From Mytilisepta virgata (Eukaryota; Mollusca; Bivalvia; Mytilida; Mytilidae), in NCBI GenBank assembly GCA_028015205.1, contig CM051521.1, positions 95,022,513-95,086,512 of the forward strand: 64,000 nt of DNA. Direction: 5' to 3'. This document shows, one piece after another, positions 60,231 to 64,000 of this stretch. The position numbers and the translations under genes were made by a program. A model generated the notes under the pieces. The model had not been told where the DNA came from, did not search any database, and was given only the letters and a program-made list of their open reading frames with translations. Position 1 is the stretch's first letter. Each line of letters begins with the position of its first letter.

Positions 60231-60920
60231 AATGTTATGTTCTGCGAGACACACTTATATGCAAATGTAAGTTCTGAGTAGGTGTCTGTCCTTATTACTT
60301 GTATTTATATATTGCAAGTAATTTGTATTTATATGAAACTATTTAAACGAAAGAATGCGTTATTGATGGCTTTTATCTGGGTAAAGATGCTTTTACCAAA
60401 CTAAGGTAAGAAATCATATAGACAATGATGTAATTATGCCATTTTATGTTATTGCTCTCCTTTTGGAATTTTCGGCTTTACAAAGTTGTGGTCACTGAAA
60501 AGCGTTTTCCACTAAATAAGCTCAGCATTTGACCACTATCCACCGCGTTGGCATTAGTACGATTTCAAGATGTACATATACTTGGTAAAATTGTAAGTTG
60601 ATAAAAGTTGCAATTCTAATAAAATAAACTTGTACAAACTTCAGATAAAAAAGTATTTCTGGTTAAATTGCCTTTCGGCCGGTTTTGAATTTATTGCTTG
60701 TATATACAATACTATGATAATTTTTAGCCTTCCGAGGTTTTGACAAGAAACGCACCTCGTAAATGTTAATTCAGACTTGTCTTTGTACGGAATAAATTCG
60801 GTGTCTGAGTCTGTTAAACATGAAATAAAGCAAAACAAGCAAGAACCGCGACAAATTGTAAAATGGACAACTAATTATAAATGTTGTCAATCATATTTCG
60901 AATTATTTCTCAGAATCCAG

Positions 60921-60993
60921 ATGCTAGTTCTTTTTGTAATTATGGTTATGGCGTTAAAAGTGCCAGCTTTAACTGAAAGGAAAATTATAAAAG
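60921..60993 (+). CDS. Second receptor gene, exon 1: signal peptide
   Basis: ATG at 60921, MLVLFVIMVMALKVPALTE, ending AAAAG|GTAAAT in phase 1. The copy differs from 33127-33199 by two replacements, both compatible with a signal peptide. Confidence 0.65.
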
Positions 60994-61126
60994 GTAAATG
61001 TTAAACACATTTATAAATATTCATCAGTTCTCGTTTTTAATAGCAACATGTATCGTTTGTCTTGTGAGAAACCATCAAAAGTCTACTGAGAATGATTCTT
61101 TTTATATGACTTCTTGTTGTATACCC

Positions 61127-62938
61127 TTTTTAGCTGAACTGGCCGGCAACATTAGTTATTACCATCACACTGTCCGTCGTCGTCGTAAATAAAAAGTTAC
61201 TTTTATGATATTTCCTCTGAAACCACTGGGCCAAATTGGGACCAAGCTTAGGTGGAATGTTCCTTGAGTAGCCCCATTCCAAAAGTATTTCTGGAACCCC
61301 GACATTGCTGTTATTACTAAAAATGAATAAAAGGGAGTGAATTTTAAAAATCTTTGTCTATGAAACAACATGGACAGATGGAATCAAATTTGGCAACAAT
61401 GGTACATAGGTGGTTTTCTTTCAGAACTGTGTCTGATGATCCGCGCTGTTTACCAAAATGACTGCCGCAGCCGAGCTCAATTAAACAGAAGAACCTATGG
61501 GAAAATTCATGAAAACAATGTTCTTGTCTGAAACACTTGGCTAATTGGATATAAACGTAGACACAATGTCCTTAGATGGTCGTCTTCAGAGTTGTGTCAG
61601 ATTACCTGAACATTTTACTAAGGTAGCCTCCACAGTCGCAATTAGTTTAATACAGGACCCTTTTGAAATTTTATTTGCAAATCGTTCTGCCTGAAACCAC
61701 TAGGCTATTTTGAACCAGTCTTGGCAGTAATGGTCCTTAGATGATCCTCTTTCAGATTTGTGTCCGAAAAATCGGGCGGTCAACTAAAATGGCCGCCACA
61801 GCCGAACTTAGATAAACATAGGACCTATGGGAAAATTCATTTAAAACTCATCTTCTTGTCTAAGACCATTTTGTCAATTTGAACCAGACTTGGCAGGAGT
61901 GGTCCTAAACGATCCTTTTAAAGAATTATGTCTGATAACCCGGACTGTCAATAAAAATGGCATCTCCCAAATCGAACTTAGTTTTAGATAGAACCCTGTG
62001 GGAAAATTCCTTTAAACTATTCTTGTCTGAAACCACCTGGCCATTTGGAACCAGACTTGCAGCAATAGTCCTTCTTTTGGAATTATGTCCTATAACTATG
62101 ATTTTCAACTGATAAGTCGACTCCAAACCGAACTTATTTTAACATAGGACCCTAAGGGAAAATTCATTTAAAAATCTTCTTGCATATCTAAACCACTTGA
62201 CCTGTTGGAATTAATCTTGGCAGCAATGGTCTTTAGGTGGTCCCCTTTCAACATTGTGTCTAATGACCTGGATCCAAGATGGGGCCCACAGCAGAATTTA
62301 GTTTAACCCTATAAATAACTCATTTACGAATCGTCTTGCGTGAAACCACAGAGTCAGACAGAACTAAACATCGCAGCATGGGACATGAGTTGGTCGTTTT
62401 TTTTAAACTTGTATCCGATGACCTGGACTGTCAACTAAGACGGCCACCACAGTCAACGTTAGTTTAATATAGGTCCTGATAAAATCATTTCAATATCTTC
62501 TCGTCTCAAACCAACTTGGACCCAAGTTGGCAGCAATGGTCTTTTGTTGGTCCTCTATCAGAATTGTGACTGCTAACCAAGATATCAACTATAGCGGACC
62601 TTCTGTTAACATAGGGACAAACGGAAAATTCACTTTATAACTTACCTGGTTAGGTATTGTCCTTAGGTGGTCCTCTTTCAGAATTTTCTGATAAACAAGA
62701 CTGCCGAGATCCTTTTTCATAATTGTGTCTTGTGATCCTGACACCCTTACAAGATGGCTCCCAGAACACAGAACCGATGTGGACAATTCACCTAAAAATG
62801 TACCTTGAAACTACTGACCAAAAGTTGTGCACTGACCCCAATAGCAAATCAAGAAGCCTTTCAGTTACTGCTTTTATGGCCGGTGATTGGCAAATTGAAT
62901 TAAGGTGATCGATACAGGCTCCTAGGAGCCTCTAGTTA
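61127..62938 (+). mobile_element. AGCTCACC-family element in intron 1 of the second receptor gene
   Basis: Partner of 33333-35133, nearly the same length, ends CTCCTAGGAGCCTCTAGTTA. Confidence 0.8.
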
Positions 62939-63176
62939 ACATTTTGTAATTATTAGAAAGTCTACGCTTAATGACATTTTAAAATTGTAATTTAGCTTTG
63001 TAAAGTTTGGTTTATATTTTTATACGGAAAATGAACCGGACGCGTAGTTTATACTAAATACGGAAATTTATCATTTTAGATATACCGGATATTGTTAAAT
63101 ATTTTAGGACTTTTATGTCCGCACATCTAACGAATTTCGGATTTTATTTGTAATTGAATTGTTCGCCAGAATGCTT

Positions 63177-63720
63177 CTTTTTAGCTCACCTGGCCATGTG
63201 AGCTTTTGTCATTACTTGGCGTCCGTCGTCCGTCTTTAAACTTTTATATTTTGATCTTCTCCTCTGAAAACCAAATAAACTGGAACTTAGTATGAAGCAT
63301 CTATGGAAGGACCTTTATAAAGTTTGCATATTTCGTCCCGGTTGGACAGCTAATATGGCTGCCATGATGAATTCTTATTTCTGATTGGTCAAAATTTCAA
63401 AAATCTTCTCCTTTGAAACCACAAACATGACAAAGCCAACTGAACTGTAACTTGGCATGAAGCATCTGTCGAAGGAGCTTTATAAAGTTTGCATATTTCG
63501 TTCCAGTCGGACAACTAATATGGCTGCCATGATGAAATTTTATTTCTGATTGGACACATTTTAAAAATCGTCTCGTCTGAAACCCCAAATGAGCTGAAAC
63601 TTGGTATGAAGCATCTATGGAAGGACATTTATTACAATTTTCACTTGAAATAAAATGGATTGATTGTGGAACTGTCAGGTGAGCTATACAGACTCAATTC
63701 TCTTGACCCTCTTGGTTTTT
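63177..63720 (+). mobile_element. Short AGCTCACC-family element, longer than its unit-1 partner
   Basis: TTTTTAGCTCACCTGGCCATGTGAGC to the CCTCTTGG end. It has an extra sub-repeat with 'GGACAACTAATATGGCTGCC' compared with 35374-35747. Confidence 0.75.
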
Positions 63721-63872
63721 TGTTTTTTTGTTTTTGTTTTAGCAAATTTATTTTTATATGATAGTGTTACTTTAGCCCTTTAGATTTACATATACTTGTT
63801 ATATGCATTAGCGAATGCAATATTTAAAAGACATTTAGTGTTAACAAGTAACATTAACTTAACACTTTCCAG

Positions 63873-64000
63873 TTCCATGGCAGGAAGCAAATAGAACGTG
63901 TAAACTGCCAACTTTAGAAGAAGTTGTAGAAAGACAATACTTTGACAACAATCTCGTCAGCAAGTTGCCAGTTTGGCTGGAATCCACAGTGTTGTTGTCA
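63873..64000 (+). CDS. Second receptor gene, exon 2 (cut by window end)
   Basis: Acceptor AACACTTTCCAG; WQEANRTC and PVWLES kept; Leu to Pro and Lys to Thr relative to the first copy. The donor would lie 18 bases beyond the window. Confidence 0.65.

Larger units (their letters stand above)
54099..64000 (+). repeat. Unit 2 of the 28-kb tandem duplication, cut by the window end
   Basis: Collinear with 25963-36020. Differences: no LTR-like insertion; 58065-59180 present here but deleted in unit 1; a SINE/element deletion at 55577; a shortened SINE at 56141; a 210-bp tandem duplication at 59811-60230. Confidence 0.75.

Overview
This is a stretch of animal nuclear genome, most likely from a bivalve mollusc. 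It is AT-rich, genes are split by GT-AG introns, and most of the DNA is repeats of bivalve type: 'TTTTAGCTCACC...' elements with a (CCGTCGT)n stretch, tRNA-derived SINEs, hairpin MITEs and a Penelope-like relic. Gene content agrees: a cvSI-like mollusc protease inhibitor, a RIG-I-like receptor remnant, a CSKMT-like methyltransferase exon and a new-looking transmembrane receptor. The species cannot be named from sequence alone.

Layout. 1-10000 is repeats: a nest of AGCTCACC elements (545-6446), two tRNA-SINEs and two minisatellites (period about 145 and 135 bp). 11030-11255 is a long palindrome. 11560-11841 encodes a small two-helix membrane protein. 13309-17144 on the minus strand is a three-exon gene for an 87-residue secreted cysteine-rich protein (12 mature cysteines in two six-cysteine modules), with a 334-bp MITE in one intron. 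18310-25960 holds a 1.07-kb terminal-inverted-repeat element, a small MITE, a Penelope-like relic and a 2-kb AGCTCACC element bracketed by two G-rich 21-bp minisatellites.

From 25963 on, the window is best read as a direct tandem duplication of about 28.1 kb: unit 1 = 25963-54098, unit 2 = 54099 to beyond the end. Unit 1 carries, in order, a terminal exon of a CSKMT/METTL12-like methyltransferase (28683-29323), a multi-exon type I membrane receptor (33127-45971), and a broken RIG-I-like receptor C-terminal region on the minus strand (47920-48519). Unit 2 repeats the methyltransferase exon (56638-57278, with an in-frame stop) and the first two receptor exons (60921-60993; 63873 onward, cut by the window end). 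The two copies differ by point changes, a 1.53-kb LTR-like insertion found only in unit 1, about 1.1 kb present only in unit 2, and several smaller deletions.

The receptor is the most interesting element. Eight exons splice in phase to 287 residues: signal peptide, two modules each built from two exons (W-x2-A-x3-C half and a cysteine-rich half, C-type-lectin-like but very divergent), a stalk, one membrane helix, and a short tail with two Tyr-x-x-hydrophobic motifs. Further module exons lie in the same gene, two of them frame-damaged, so the gene appears to gain and lose modules while the whole locus is duplicated. Together with the RLR relic and the inhibitor this looks like an innate-immunity neighbourhood; that reading is inference.
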